Part shown: one piece after another, positions 1 to 7,857 of the stretch
Numbering within the stretch: the first letter of the stretch is position 1
How the letters are laid out: each line of letters opens with the position of its first letter
NCBI RefSeq assembly: GCF_019599505.1
Contig: NZ_RKLT01000001.1
Location: 558,001 to 622,000 of the forward strand
Length of the DNA: 64,000 bases
DNA from: Haloarcula nitratireducens
GTDB taxonomy: Archaea > Halobacteriota > Halobacteria > Halobacteriales > Haloarculaceae
Direction: 5' to 3'
Position numbers and translations under genes: made by a program
Notes under the pieces: model-generated
Seen by the model: only the letters and a program-made list of their open reading frames with translations
What the model was told of the DNA's origin: nothing
Database searches by the model: none

Positions 1-1
1 G

Positions 2-2170
2 GCACAGGAGTACGACGGGTTCGGTGAACTCGGGTCGAACGTCGGCCGCAAGCACCACGTCACGCTCCCGTACACGCGGATGCTCGCGGGGCCGACCAGC
101 TATCAGCCCGGCATCTTCGACATCACCTTCAACGACGATACCGGCGGGCAGATTCAGACGACGCGCGCGAAACAACTCGCGATGTACCCCACGTACAACG
201 CGGGTATCCAGATGGCCGCCGACCGGGTTGAGGCGTACGTGAACGACGAAGTGGGCGTCGGCGAGTTCGTCCAAGCGGCCGCCGGCACACTCAGCGAGGG
301 AACCATCACGTCTGACGACTGGCGAGACGCTTTCGGGACCAACTACGTTCCGCTGGACCCCAACCGCGAACCATCGGGTGCGTCGGTGTCGTTCACCGTC
401 ACCGATGTTCCGAGCGCCGGCACCTACACGCTCCATCTCCGCTACGCCAGCGACGGCGAGGAGAACGCCGGCCGCGTCGTCGACAACGGTAACCCACAGT
501 TCACGCTCGACGTCAACGGCACGACACAGACCGTCGAACCATCGTTCACTGACTACTGGGACGACTGGGGAGTCCAGTCCGTCGACGTGGACCTCGACGC
601 CGGCGAGAACGCCGTCAGCCTCGTCCTCGACTACGCCGTCGACTCGGAGGGCGCCTTCGAGAGCGGCGACGTCGGCGGCTTGAACGTGAACACGGTCGGC
701 GTCACCGAACAGGGCGAGGCAGCCCCGTTCCCGGCGGAATACACCGACCTCGACGACGACTACGTGGCGAACGAGAACGTCGCCGCCGAACCCGAGTTCG
801 CGTTCGTCGAGGATGTGCCCGCCGGCGGCTGGGACGACACCGTCGCCGTCGACGGCGAGATAGGCGACTACTCAGTGACCGCCCGGCGGAAGGACGACAC
901 CTGGTATCTCGGCGCGATGTCCGACGACGGCGGCCGTGCGATAGACGTCCCCCTCGAGTTCCTGAACGCGGGCGAGGGGAAGGGCCGAGGGAACTCACAA
1001 GGCAACGGGCCACGGGGCCGGAAGTACGTCGCCGAAATCTACTCCGACGGCGCCCGGGCCGACGTGGATGCCGACCCGACGTACGTCCGTATCGACGAGG
1101 CCGTCGTCGACCCGAGCACGACGTTCCTCGCGTCGATGGCTCGTAGCGGCGGGACGGCAGTCAAACTCCGCCCCGCCGAGGGCAGAGAGATCGACCGCCT
1201 CGTCGAGTACAAGCGGCCCGAACAGGACCTCACGTTCGCCATCGAGGACAGCGCGTCGCTAGACGCTCCCTTCATCACCGCGACGGGGTCCAACGACGGC
1301 GAGTTCGTCGGCGGGCGCACCGTCGAGATACTCGTCGACGGCGACGTGGTGTCGACGGAGAACGTCCGTCTGGAACCGGGTGCGACCGACGAGACGTTCC
1401 AGTTCGGCTACACCATTTCTTCGCGGGGCACCTACGACGTAGCGCTCCGTGACCCCGACGACAGTGATATCCTCGCCGAGCAGACGGTGGAGATTCGGCC
1501 CGGCGAACTCGTCGCCACCTTCACTGACCCGAGCGGCGACGACTACGGGCCGGGCGAGTACGTCTACCCGACCAACGGCGCGTTCCAGGACGGCGCGTTC
1601 GACCTGCGGACGTTCAGCGTCTTCGAGACGGAGGACGCCTATCTCTTCTCTTTCGAGGTGGCGAACCTCTACGACGCCTTCGGCGGGGACTTCTCGCCGC
1701 ACTACTTCGTCCTGTACCTGAGCGACCCGTCTCGCGCAGGTGGGCGGACGACAGAACTGGGCGACCTGAACGTCACCGCCAACTTCGGCAGCGAGTGGGA
1801 CTACCGGGTCGACGCCAGTGGCTTCGGTGGGAGCGTCAGGGACGCGAGCGGGACTCAGACCGGGTCCCCGCGGAAACTCGTCGACTTCGGCCGCAACAGC
1901 GTCATCCTCTCCGTAGAGAAGAGCGCGCTGGGTGGTCTCGATATCTCGTCGGTGTCCGTCGCGCCCGTCGTCGGGTCCGAGGACTTCGGCGCCTTCCGCG
2001 ACGTGCGGGAAGACGCCGGAGGCTACATCTTCGGCGGCGCGAAGAGCGGGGCCGGCGACAACGCCACCCGCATCATCGACTGCCTGACGCCGGAGGGCGC
2101 CAACCAGAGCGAGGTGCTGGACTACGACGCGGAGACGCTGGCGACGGTGCCGTTCACACCGCTACAGTAG
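2..2170 (+). CDS. C-terminal part of a GH97-type glycoside hydrolase with CBM-like and glucodextranase-C-like modules (5' end outside window)
   Basis: The frame is open from the first base, so the true start lies upstream; 722 residues are visible. The first residues (HHVTLPYTRMLAGPTSY around visible residues 18-34, then a Q-P-G segment) match the conserved end of the GH97 alpha-glucosidase/alpha-galactosidase barrel. A helix with AKQLAMYPTYNAG follows. Residues about 105-205 look like a CBM6/35-type beta-sandwich inserted before the GH97 C-terminal domain (about 220-360, with GGWDDT and a YYxAxIYSDG-like strand). From about residue 503 a segment beginning FTDPSGDDYGPGEYVYP matches the DOMON-like glucodextranase C-terminal module that binds polysaccharide at the cell surface. 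Likely an extracellular alpha-glucan or galactoside hydrolase. The domain assignments are from recognised motifs; substrate is inferred. Confidence 0.75.
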   Translation, partial: AQEYDGFGELGSNVGRKHHVTLPYTRMLAGPTSYQPGIFDITFNDDTGGQIQTTRAKQLAMYPTYNAGIQMAADRVEAYVNDEVGVGEFVQAAAGTLSEGTITSDDWRDAFGTNYVPLDPNREPSGASVSFTVTDVPSAGTYTLHLRYASDGEENAGRVVDNGNPQFTLDVNGTTQTVEPSFTDYWDDWGVQSVDVDLDAGENAVSLVLDYAVDSEGAFESGDVGGLNVNTVGVTEQGEAAPFPAEYTDLDDDYVANENVAAEPEFAFVEDVPAGGWDDTVAVDGEIGDYSVTARRKDDTWYLGAMSDDGGRAIDVPLEFLNAGEGKGRGNSQGNGPRGRKYVAEIYSDGARADVDADPTYVRIDEAVVDPSTTFLASMARSGGTAVKLRPAEGREIDRLVEYKRPEQDLTFAIEDSASLDAPFITATGSNDGEFVGGRTVEILVDGDVVSTENVRLEPGATDETFQFGYTISSRGTYDVALRDPDDSDILAEQTVEIRPGELVATFTDPSGDDYGPGEYVYPTNGAFQDGAFDLRTFSVFETEDAYLFSFEVANLYDAFGGDFSPHYFVLYLSDPSRAGGRTTELGDLNVTANFGSEWDYRVDASGFGGSVRDASGTQTGSPRKLVDFGRNSVILSVEKSALGGLDISSVSVAPVVGSEDFGAFRDVREDAGGYIFGGAKSGAGDNATRIIDCLTPEGANQSEVLDYDAETLATVPFTPLQ

Positions 2171-2217
2171 GAGCGCGAACGGCCGGAGAATCGACCTTCG
2201 AGACGCTCTTTTTTCGA

Positions 2218-2856
2218 CTACTCGCCCAGCGCCGGGAGCTTCGGTCCGACGGCGGCCAGCAGCAGCGCCGCCTCGCCGCGGGGCACCCAGCCGTAGACGT
2301 GGTTGAGCATCACGTACGTCACTAAGCCGAGAAAGAGGCTCAGTCCCCACGCGGCGACGGCGATTCGCCCCACTCGCGCGTGGGCCGTCTCGCGGAGTTC
2401 GGCCGGAGTATGCGAGAGGCCGAGGACGACCGCGTGGACGACCACTGGGACGGAGACGGCCGAGAGGAGGACGTGGACCGCGAGCATCAGGATGTACGCC
2501 CACCAGACGACTCCCTCGGCGAGAATCGCCTTCTCGAAGCCGCCCCCGACCTTCAGGAGGTACAGCACGAGGAAGGCCATGATGAGGGCGAACGAGGTCA
2601 ACATCGCCGCTCGGTGCTTGCGGACCTCGCCGTTCTTGATGAAGTAGACGCCGACGAGGATGGCGGTTAGCGCACAGGCGTTGACGACGGCGATCGCGTC
2701 GGAGAGGAAGATAACGGTCTCGTTGCTGATGGTCGGGAACGGCAGCACGCCGCCGAACGTCCCGAAGACCAGCGCGTAACCGACCAGCGAGACGACGGCG
2801 GTGACGAGGCGCGGGCGAGCGCGAGCGCGCGACTGGAGTCTGTCTGCGACGGCCAT
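2218..2856 (-). CDS. DUF420 family multi-pass membrane protein
   Basis: This 212-residue protein has about six hydrophobic segments. It has the DUF420 pattern: a helix with FLSDAIAVVNA, then FIKNGEVRKHRAAM, and a histidine in the helix AYILMLAVHVLLS. The family is often found with haem-copper oxidase or cox-assembly genes, and the histidines suggest haem or metal contact, but no oxidase gene is visible here. Its 3' end faces the GH97 gene convergently with a 47-bp gap. The N-terminal stretch MAVADRLQSRARARPRL is basic, as expected for a cytoplasmic N-terminus. Family call is firm; function is unknown. Confidence 0.8.
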   Translation of the reverse strand: MAVADRLQSRARARPRLVTAVVSLVGYALVFGTFGGVLPFPTISNETVIFLSDAIAVVNACALTAILVGVYFIKNGEVRKHRAAMLTSFALIMAFLVLYLLKVGGGFEKAILAEGVVWWAYILMLAVHVLLSAVSVPVVVHAVVLGLSHTPAELRETAHARVGRIAVAAWGLSLFLGLVTYVMLNHVYGWVPRGEAALLLAAVGPKLPALGE

Positions 2857-2960
2857 ACGAGAACTGAGAAAGCGAGGGCTTTCCGTGTTCTGGAAACGAG
2901 CGACCGGGAGAACAGCGGAGAAACCGGTGAAGAGAGCGACGGAGAACGCGGCGGTGCGAA

Positions 2961-4175
2961 TCAGGCGAAGGTTCGCGAGACCTCTTCGTCCTCGTCTTCT
3001 TCCTGCTGAATCTTCTCCCAGGCGTTCTCGAAGTCCGCCATCTCGACCTCGGTGCGGTCGTCGCGGATGGCGAACATCCCGGCCTCGGTACAGACGGCCT
3101 TCACGTCGGCCCCGGAGGCGTCGTCGATGGCCTCTGCGAGGCCCTCGAAGTCCACGTCGTCGGCGACGTTCATGCCGCGCGTGTGGATCTTGAAGATCTC
3201 CTTGCGACCCTCGAAGTTCGGGTTGGGGACTTCGATGAGGCGGTCGAAGCGACCGGGTCGGAGGATGGCGCGGTCGAGCATGTCGAAGCGGTTGGTGGCG
3301 GCGATGATGCGGATCTCGCCGCGGTCGTCGAAGCCGTCCATCTCCGAGAGCAGCTGCATCATCGTCCGCTGGACCTCGGCGTCGCCGCTGGTCTTCGATT
3401 CGGTTCGCTTCGCCGCGATGGCGTCGATCTCGTCGATGAAGACCACGGCGGGTTCCTCCTGTCGGGCGAGTTCGAAGAGGTCGCGGACGAGTTTCGCGCC
3501 CTCGCCGATGAACTTGTGGACGAGCTCGGAGCCGGCCATCTTGATGAAGGTGGCGTCGGTCTCGTTGGCGACGGCCTTCGCCAGCATCGTTTTGCCGGTA
3601 CCGGGCGGGCCGTGGAGCAAGACGCCGCTCGGCGGGTCGATGCCGACGTCCTCGAACATCTCGGGGCTGATGAGCGGCATCTCGACCGTCTCCCGGACCT
3701 CCTCCATCTGCTCCTGGATACCGCCGATGTCGGCGAAGGTGACGTCGGGCGACTGATCGACCTGCATCACGCGGGCGCGGACGTCCGTCTCGTCGTCGAG
3801 TTGCTTGACGATAGAGAGGGAGTTGTTGACGGCGACCCGGTCGTCCGGTTCGAGGCCGTCGCGCATCTCGTCGGTGACCTCGGTAAGCGCCTCTTGATTG
3901 TTGCCGTGCTGTTTGATGATGACGCCGTCCTCGCCCACCTCCTGGACGGTCGCGACGAACAGCGGCGACTGCTTGAGCTTCTTGTTCTCGTGGGTCAGCC
4001 GCTCCAGTTTCTGCTGGTACTTGTTGTTCTCGGCGTTGGCGTCGAGCAGTTTGTCCCGCATCTCCTCGTTCTGTGCTTCGAGCACCTCGAGCCGTTCCTG
4101 CAGCGCCTCTATCTTCTTCTGCTGGGAGGCGTCTTCGTCGTAGGGCAGGTCCACCTCGTCGACGGTGTCGGTCAT
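2961..4175 (-). CDS. pan: Proteasome-activating nucleotidase (PAN)
   Basis: The 404-residue AAA+ ATPase unfolds substrates and feeds them into the 20S proteasome. Order of parts: N-terminal coiled coil (about residues 15-70), OB-fold (about 72-140), then the AAA+ domain with Walker A GPPGTGKT (189-196), Walker B VFIDEID (245-251) and a second region of homology ATNRFDMLDRAILRPGRFDR (293-312). Length is typical. The C-terminus reads ...EEVSRTFA, so the penultimate residue is Phe, not the Tyr of the canonical HbYX gate-opening motif. A TATA-like CATAATGA lies about 30 nt upstream on the minus strand. Haloarchaea usually have two PAN paralogues; which one this is cannot be told from one copy. 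Confidence 0.96.
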   Translation of the reverse strand: MTDTVDEVDLPYDEDASQQKKIEALQERLEVLEAQNEEMRDKLLDANAENNKYQQKLERLTHENKKLKQSPLFVATVQEVGEDGVIIKQHGNNQEALTEVTDEMRDGLEPDDRVAVNNSLSIVKQLDDETDVRARVMQVDQSPDVTFADIGGIQEQMEEVRETVEMPLISPEMFEDVGIDPPSGVLLHGPPGTGKTMLAKAVANETDATFIKMAGSELVHKFIGEGAKLVRDLFELARQEEPAVVFIDEIDAIAAKRTESKTSGDAEVQRTMMQLLSEMDGFDDRGEIRIIAATNRFDMLDRAILRPGRFDRLIEVPNPNFEGRKEIFKIHTRGMNVADDVDFEGLAEAIDDASGADVKAVCTEAGMFAIRDDRTEVEMADFENAWEKIQQEEDEDEEVSRTFA

Positions 4176-4328
4176 TACGCCCCTTCTAGTAGGTGAGTCA
4201 TTATGAGGCTTCGGGTAGCGCTAGGATTCGATATCGCGGGCAGCGGGACCCTACCGCCCCGTGACGGCGGTCCAGCGTTCTGGCGTCGAACCGGCAGATT
4301 TCTGTCCCGGGGCGGGTAACCGGCGCGC

Positions 4329-5069
4329 ATGTCCACGGAACCGGAATCCGTCGTCGTGGTCGGCGGCGGCGTCGCGGGCCTCTCGGCGGCCATCTACACC
4401 GCGCGGGCCGGCGTCTCGACGCGGATCGTCTCGACCGACGAGTCCATTCTGAACCGCAACGCACACCTCGAAAACTACCCGGGCTTTCCCGCCGGCGTGA
4501 ATCCGCGACTCCTTCTCGAACTGATCCGCGCACAGGCCCGCCGCGCGGGCGCGTGGTTCACGGACGGCCGCGTCCAGCGGGTCGAGGAGACCGACGACGG
4601 GTTCGTGACCACCGTCGCCGACGGCGAGGAGTTCGAATCTGACTACGTCGTCGCGGCGGCATGGGCCGACGCCTCGTATCTCGCCGGGCTCGACGTGGAG
4701 CTGATAGACCGCGGGAGCAAGGAGTTCGTCGGCGTCGACGACCTCGGGCGGACCGCCGTCGACGGCCTCTACGCGGCCGGCCGACTGGCCGAGCAGTACC
4801 ACCAGACCATCGTCGCCGCGGGCCACGGCGCACAGGTCGGGCTGACGCTCGTAGAGGACAGCGACGTGGACTTCTACCACGACTGGACGGCCCCGGAGGG
4901 CTACTTCACCGACCGCGACCGCGATGTGCCACCGGGTTGTGAGGAGATAAGCGAAGCGGAGCGAAAGCGGCGCGAGGAGGAGTCGCTCGAAGTGATGCAG
5001 CGGTACTTCGAGCAGCCGATGCCCGGCGAACCGACGATGCACCCGAGCATCGCCGAGGACGAAGACTGA
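4329..5069 (+). CDS. Thioredoxin-reductase-like FAD protein lacking the NADPH domain
   Basis: A 246-residue flavoprotein. Residues 8-22 form a dinucleotide-binding GGGVAGLSAAIYTAR, followed by the ENYPGFP motif of thioredoxin reductases (about 49-55). The C-terminal FAD segment is present (VDGLYAAGRLAEQYHQTIVAAGHGAQVG). Thioredoxin reductases are about 310 residues with an inserted NADPH domain carrying a CxxC. Here the chain passes from the first FAD half to the second at about residue 110-130, and no CxxC is found. The C-terminal tail is highly charged. It is divergent from pan. It probably binds FAD and uses another electron source, or has a non-redox role; this is inference. Confidence 0.8.
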   Translation: MSTEPESVVVVGGGVAGLSAAIYTARAGVSTRIVSTDESILNRNAHLENYPGFPAGVNPRLLLELIRAQARRAGAWFTDGRVQRVEETDDGFVTTVADGEEFESDYVVAAAWADASYLAGLDVELIDRGSKEFVGVDDLGRTAVDGLYAAGRLAEQYHQTIVAAGHGAQVGLTLVEDSDVDFYHDWTAPEGYFTDRDRDVPPGCEEISEAERKRREEESLEVMQRYFEQPMPGEPTMHPSIAEDED

Positions 5070-5088
5070 GCGGCGAGCCGGAACGAAG

Positions 5089-5208
5089 CTACAGTTCTCG
5101 GAGCACGTTCCCGAGTCGTTCGATGCGCTTCTCGGCCGGCGGGTGCGAGCGCGTCTCGACGTGGAACTCGTCTGTCGCCGGGTCGTCCTCGGCGCTGTCG
5201 AGCGTCGC
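5089..5208 (-). pseudogene. Remnant of an M48 (HtpX-like) metallopeptidase C-terminus
   Basis: Thirty-nine codons before a TAG stop encode a segment containing TRSHPPAEKRIERL. This is the hallmark C-terminus of M48/HtpX membrane proteases (S/T-HPP-x-E-x-RIxRL). No HExxH zinc motif or membrane segments remain upstream. The fragment begins immediately after, and in the same frame as, the stop codon of the 65-codon membrane gene at 5209-5406. It looks like the tail left after deletion of most of a protease gene. Read-through of the TAG would join the two, but that seems unlikely. Confidence 0.5.
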
Positions 5209-5406
5209 CTATTCCCAGCCGCTGGGAGCGACGCCGAGTCGCGTCACGACGGGGCGATAGGCGAAGGCGACCACGACGACGATCGCCATCTCGACCCAGA
5301 AGCCGACGTCGCCGACGATCGCTCGGACGGCCGCGAGGACCAGAAACACCAGCACGAACAGCACGAGGTAGTTGAGGGCGAGTTTCGTCAGTCGATCCGT
5401 GTCCAT
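5209..5406 (-). CDS. Small two-TM membrane protein, conserved haloarchaeal type
   Basis: A 65-residue protein starting at the ATG at 5404-5406. It has two hydrophobic segments (about residues 9-29 and 34-52) and ends in LGVAPSGWE. No enzyme motif. The longer open frame upstream of this ATG is antisense to coaBC and is not credible, so I take the short form. It is divergent from coaBC. The stop codon abuts an M48 protease remnant. Function unknown. Confidence 0.6.
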   Translation of the reverse strand: MDTDRLTKLALNYLVLFVLVFLVLAAVRAIVGDVGFWVEMAIVVVVAFAYRPVVTRLGVAPSGWE

Positions 5407-5539
5407 ACCTCCCTCTACGGGGAGGGACCACTCAAACCCTCCCCTACGTTTTCCGGGGCGTCGCCGGTCCGAGACGACGTTCGTCGTTCGGGAACCGAAC
5501 GAGGGGAGACTTTTAGGCGGCGGCGGTGAAGTGAGGGCC

Positions 5540-6700
5540 ATGCTGCAGGGAGTCAACGTCGTGTTGGGGGTCTCGGGCTCCATCGCCGCGGTCAAGACGG
5601 TGGAACTGGCCCACGAACTGCGCCGGGAAGGGGCGAACGTCAGGGCAGTCATGACCGACAGCGCGACGGGCATCGTCCACCCGTGGGCCGTCGAGTTCGC
5701 CACCGAGAACGACGTCGTCACGGAGTTGACCGGAGCCGTCGAACACGTCGAACTCTGCGGCGTCGAGGGCTGGGGCGACGTGCTCTTGCTCGCGCCCGCG
5801 ACGGCCAACACCGTCGGGAAGGTCGCGGCGGCCATCGACGACACGCCGGTGACGACCTGTGCGACGACGGCGCTCGGCGCGGACGTTCCCGTCGTCGTCG
5901 CGCCGGCGATGCACGAGCCGATGTACGACCACCCCGGCGTCGCCGACGCCATCGACCGCGTCGAGTCCTGGGGCGTCGCGTTCGTCGATCCGCGAATCGA
6001 GGAGGGGAAAGCGAAGATCGCGACCGAGGAGGCCATCGTCACGGCCGTCGCGCGCGCCGCGGGAGACCGCCCGCTCGCCGGAGAGCACGTCGTCGTCACC
6101 GCCGGCGCGACCACGGAGTCCGTCGACCCGGTTCGAACGCTCTCCAGTCGCGCCTCGGGCCGGACCGGGAGAGCGGTCGCGCGGGCGTGTCACGTCTACG
6201 GCGCGGACGTGACGCTGGTCCACGACGGCCCGGCGGTACCCTACGCGGCCGTCGAACCGGTCGAGTCAGCCGCCGAGATGACCGCCGCCGTCGCCGATCT
6301 TGCGTCCGAGGCCGACGCGCTGGTCTCGGCGGCCGCCATCTCCGATTACACCGTCGCCGGAGCCGACGAGAAGATACAGAGCGGGCAGGAGAACCTGACG
6401 CTCGAACTCGAACCGACGCCGAAGCTCATCGACACGGTTCGGGAGTCCCATCCCGACCTCCCCATCGTCGGCTTCAAGGTCGAATCGGCCGGCGACGACG
6501 AGCGACTCGTCGAACGCGCGCGCGAGCTCCGCGACCGGGTCGACCTCGCGTTCGTCGTCGCCAACGACGCGAGCGTGATGGGCGGAGCCGAGACGCGCGC
6601 GCTGTTCGTCCGCGACGACGACGCGAGCGAGTACGTCGGCGACAAGGGGGGACTCGGACTGCGCGTCGCCGAGGAACTGCGAACGACGCTGGACGGGTGA
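5540..6700 (+). CDS. coaBC: Bifunctional phosphopantothenoylcysteine decarboxylase / phosphopantothenate-cysteine ligase
   Basis: The 386-residue enzyme carries out two steps of coenzyme A synthesis: joining 4'-phosphopantothenate to cysteine and decarboxylating the product. The N-terminal flavin decarboxylase domain shows GVSGSIAAVKTVEL, an APATANTVGK loop and the substrate-recognition clamp APAMHEPM. The C-terminal ligase domain shows TAGATTESVDPVRTLSSRASG and a KIQSGQENLTLELEPTPKLI segment. The start is the ATG at 5540; the longer open frame upstream has no homology. A TATA-like CTTTTAGG lies about 28 nt upstream, fitting leaderless transcription. Archaeal CoaBC works on phosphopantothenate from the pantoate-kinase route. 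The final part of coaD is at the other end of this window. Confidence 0.95.
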   Translation: MLQGVNVVLGVSGSIAAVKTVELAHELRREGANVRAVMTDSATGIVHPWAVEFATENDVVTELTGAVEHVELCGVEGWGDVLLLAPATANTVGKVAAAIDDTPVTTCATTALGADVPVVVAPAMHEPMYDHPGVADAIDRVESWGVAFVDPRIEEGKAKIATEEAIVTAVARAAGDRPLAGEHVVVTAGATTESVDPVRTLSSRASGRTGRAVARACHVYGADVTLVHDGPAVPYAAVEPVESAAEMTAAVADLASEADALVSAAAISDYTVAGADEKIQSGQENLTLELEPTPKLIDTVRESHPDLPIVGFKVESAGDDERLVERARELRDRVDLAFVVANDASVMGGAETRALFVRDDDASEYVGDKGGLGLRVAEELRTTLDG

Positions 6701-6826
6701 GAGACCGGCGCGCGGGTCGCTCATCGCGGTCGGAGCGGCAGCGACGCTCGGCGTATACCGGCCCGTCCGGTGGGGTCGGCTCGATACCGAAAGCCATAGT
6801 CCGGGTAGCGAAGAAGAAGCGACGAG

Positions 6827-7150
6827 ATGTCGTGGCTCCTCCTCTTCGTCGCCGGGTTGTTCGAAGTCGGCTGGGCGATAGGCCTCGAGTACTCCGACGG
6901 CCTCTCGAAACCGCTCCCCACCGCGGGCACGGTCCTCTCGCTCGCCGTCAGCATGGTGTTACTGGCGAGAGCCGTCCAAGACCTCCCCATCGGGACGGCG
7001 TACGCCGTCTGGACCGGGATCGGAGCCGTCGGAACCGCGGCGCTCGGTATCGTCCTGTTCGACGAGCCGGCGACGAGCGCCCGCCTCCTCTTCATCTCCG
7101 TGATCGTCTTCGGGATCGTCGGGCTCCACTTCGTCTCCGGGGGGTACTGA
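6827..7150 (+). CDS. SMR-family exporter, Gdx/SugE type (probable guanidinium/proton antiporter)
   Basis: A 107-residue, four-TM small multidrug resistance protein. The essential membrane glutamate is E13 in GLFEVGWAIGLEYSDG. The Trp after it (EVGWA) and the lack of EmrE-type multidrug signatures favour the Gdx/SugE branch, which exports guanidinium or quaternary ammonium in exchange for protons. SMR proteins act as dual-topology homodimers or as pairs; no second SMR gene is adjacent. The next gene is a convergent deaminase, 20 bp away. Guanidinium as substrate is inferred from subfamily signature only. Confidence 0.85.
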   Translation: MSWLLLFVAGLFEVGWAIGLEYSDGLSKPLPTAGTVLSLAVSMVLLARAVQDLPIGTAYAVWTGIGAVGTAALGIVLFDEPATSARLLFISVIVFGIVGLHFVSGGY

Positions 7151-7170
7151 CGCCGTGAGTGACGAAGCCG

Positions 7171-7635
7171 TCACCAGTCGAACTCCCGGTGAATCCGTCG
7201 CCCCTCGTCGTTGCAGACCGGCCCGACGACGTCCGTGATCCCGTCCAGGATCTCCGCGGAGCCGGGTGCCGGCTCGCCGCCGGTGAACGCCGCGATCTCC
7301 TCGTGGCCGACGCTGTAGACGACGCGGCCGAACCCCGCCGTCGCCATCCCGCCGGCGCACATCGGACACGGCTCGGTGCTCGTGTACATGACCATCTCCG
7401 CGCGCTCGTCGGCGTCGTACTCCCGGCACGCGCGGTGGGCGAGGTGGAGTTCGGGGTGGCGTCGGATGTCGGCTTCCGTCACTACTCGGTTCGAGTCGGA
7501 CATGACGACAGCGTCGTCGCGGACGAGCACCGACCCGAACGGCTCGTCGCCGCGGGCCGCGGCCTCGCGCGCGAGCTTGAAGGCCCTGTGCATGTGCGAA
7601 CTGTGGTCGAAATCGTCGAACTGCGGGGGATTCAT
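7171..7635 (-). CDS. Zinc-dependent nucleoside/guanine deaminase family protein (CMP/dCMP deaminase fold)
   Basis: The 154-residue protein has the cytidine-deaminase-fold signature H-P-E (H60-P61-E62, with the catalytic Glu) and P-C-P-M-C (C90 and C93 as zinc ligands). This arrangement, together with EPFGSVLV, is typical of the guanine deaminase/TadA-like subgroup. Tryptophan ends the protein (HREFDW), as in several guanine deaminases. It may deaminate guanine or a related heterocycle; TadA-like tRNA editing cannot be excluded. It is convergent with the Gdx-type exporter gene. Confidence 0.85.
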   Translation of the reverse strand: MNPPQFDDFDHSSHMHRAFKLAREAAARGDEPFGSVLVRDDAVVMSDSNRVVTEADIRRHPELHLAHRACREYDADERAEMVMYTSTEPCPMCAGGMATAGFGRVVYSVGHEEIAAFTGGEPAPGSAEILDGITDVVGPVCNDEGRRIHREFDW

Positions 7636-7857
7636 CGTCGTATAGCGGACGGTAAGAGCGCGTAGCTAATCGGCGTGTCGCCCGGGAGACGGCCGTCGCG
7701 CGACGGCCGAGAGACCGATTGAACTGACGGCGACCGACGCCCCGGAGGGGGCACGCGCTGCCGTGATGCGAAATAGTTTTCTCCGTCCCACGGTTCGTCC
7801 ACACCAACGACTGTAGCGCCTGCGAAACACCACAGACAGGATTCTCAACAAACCATT

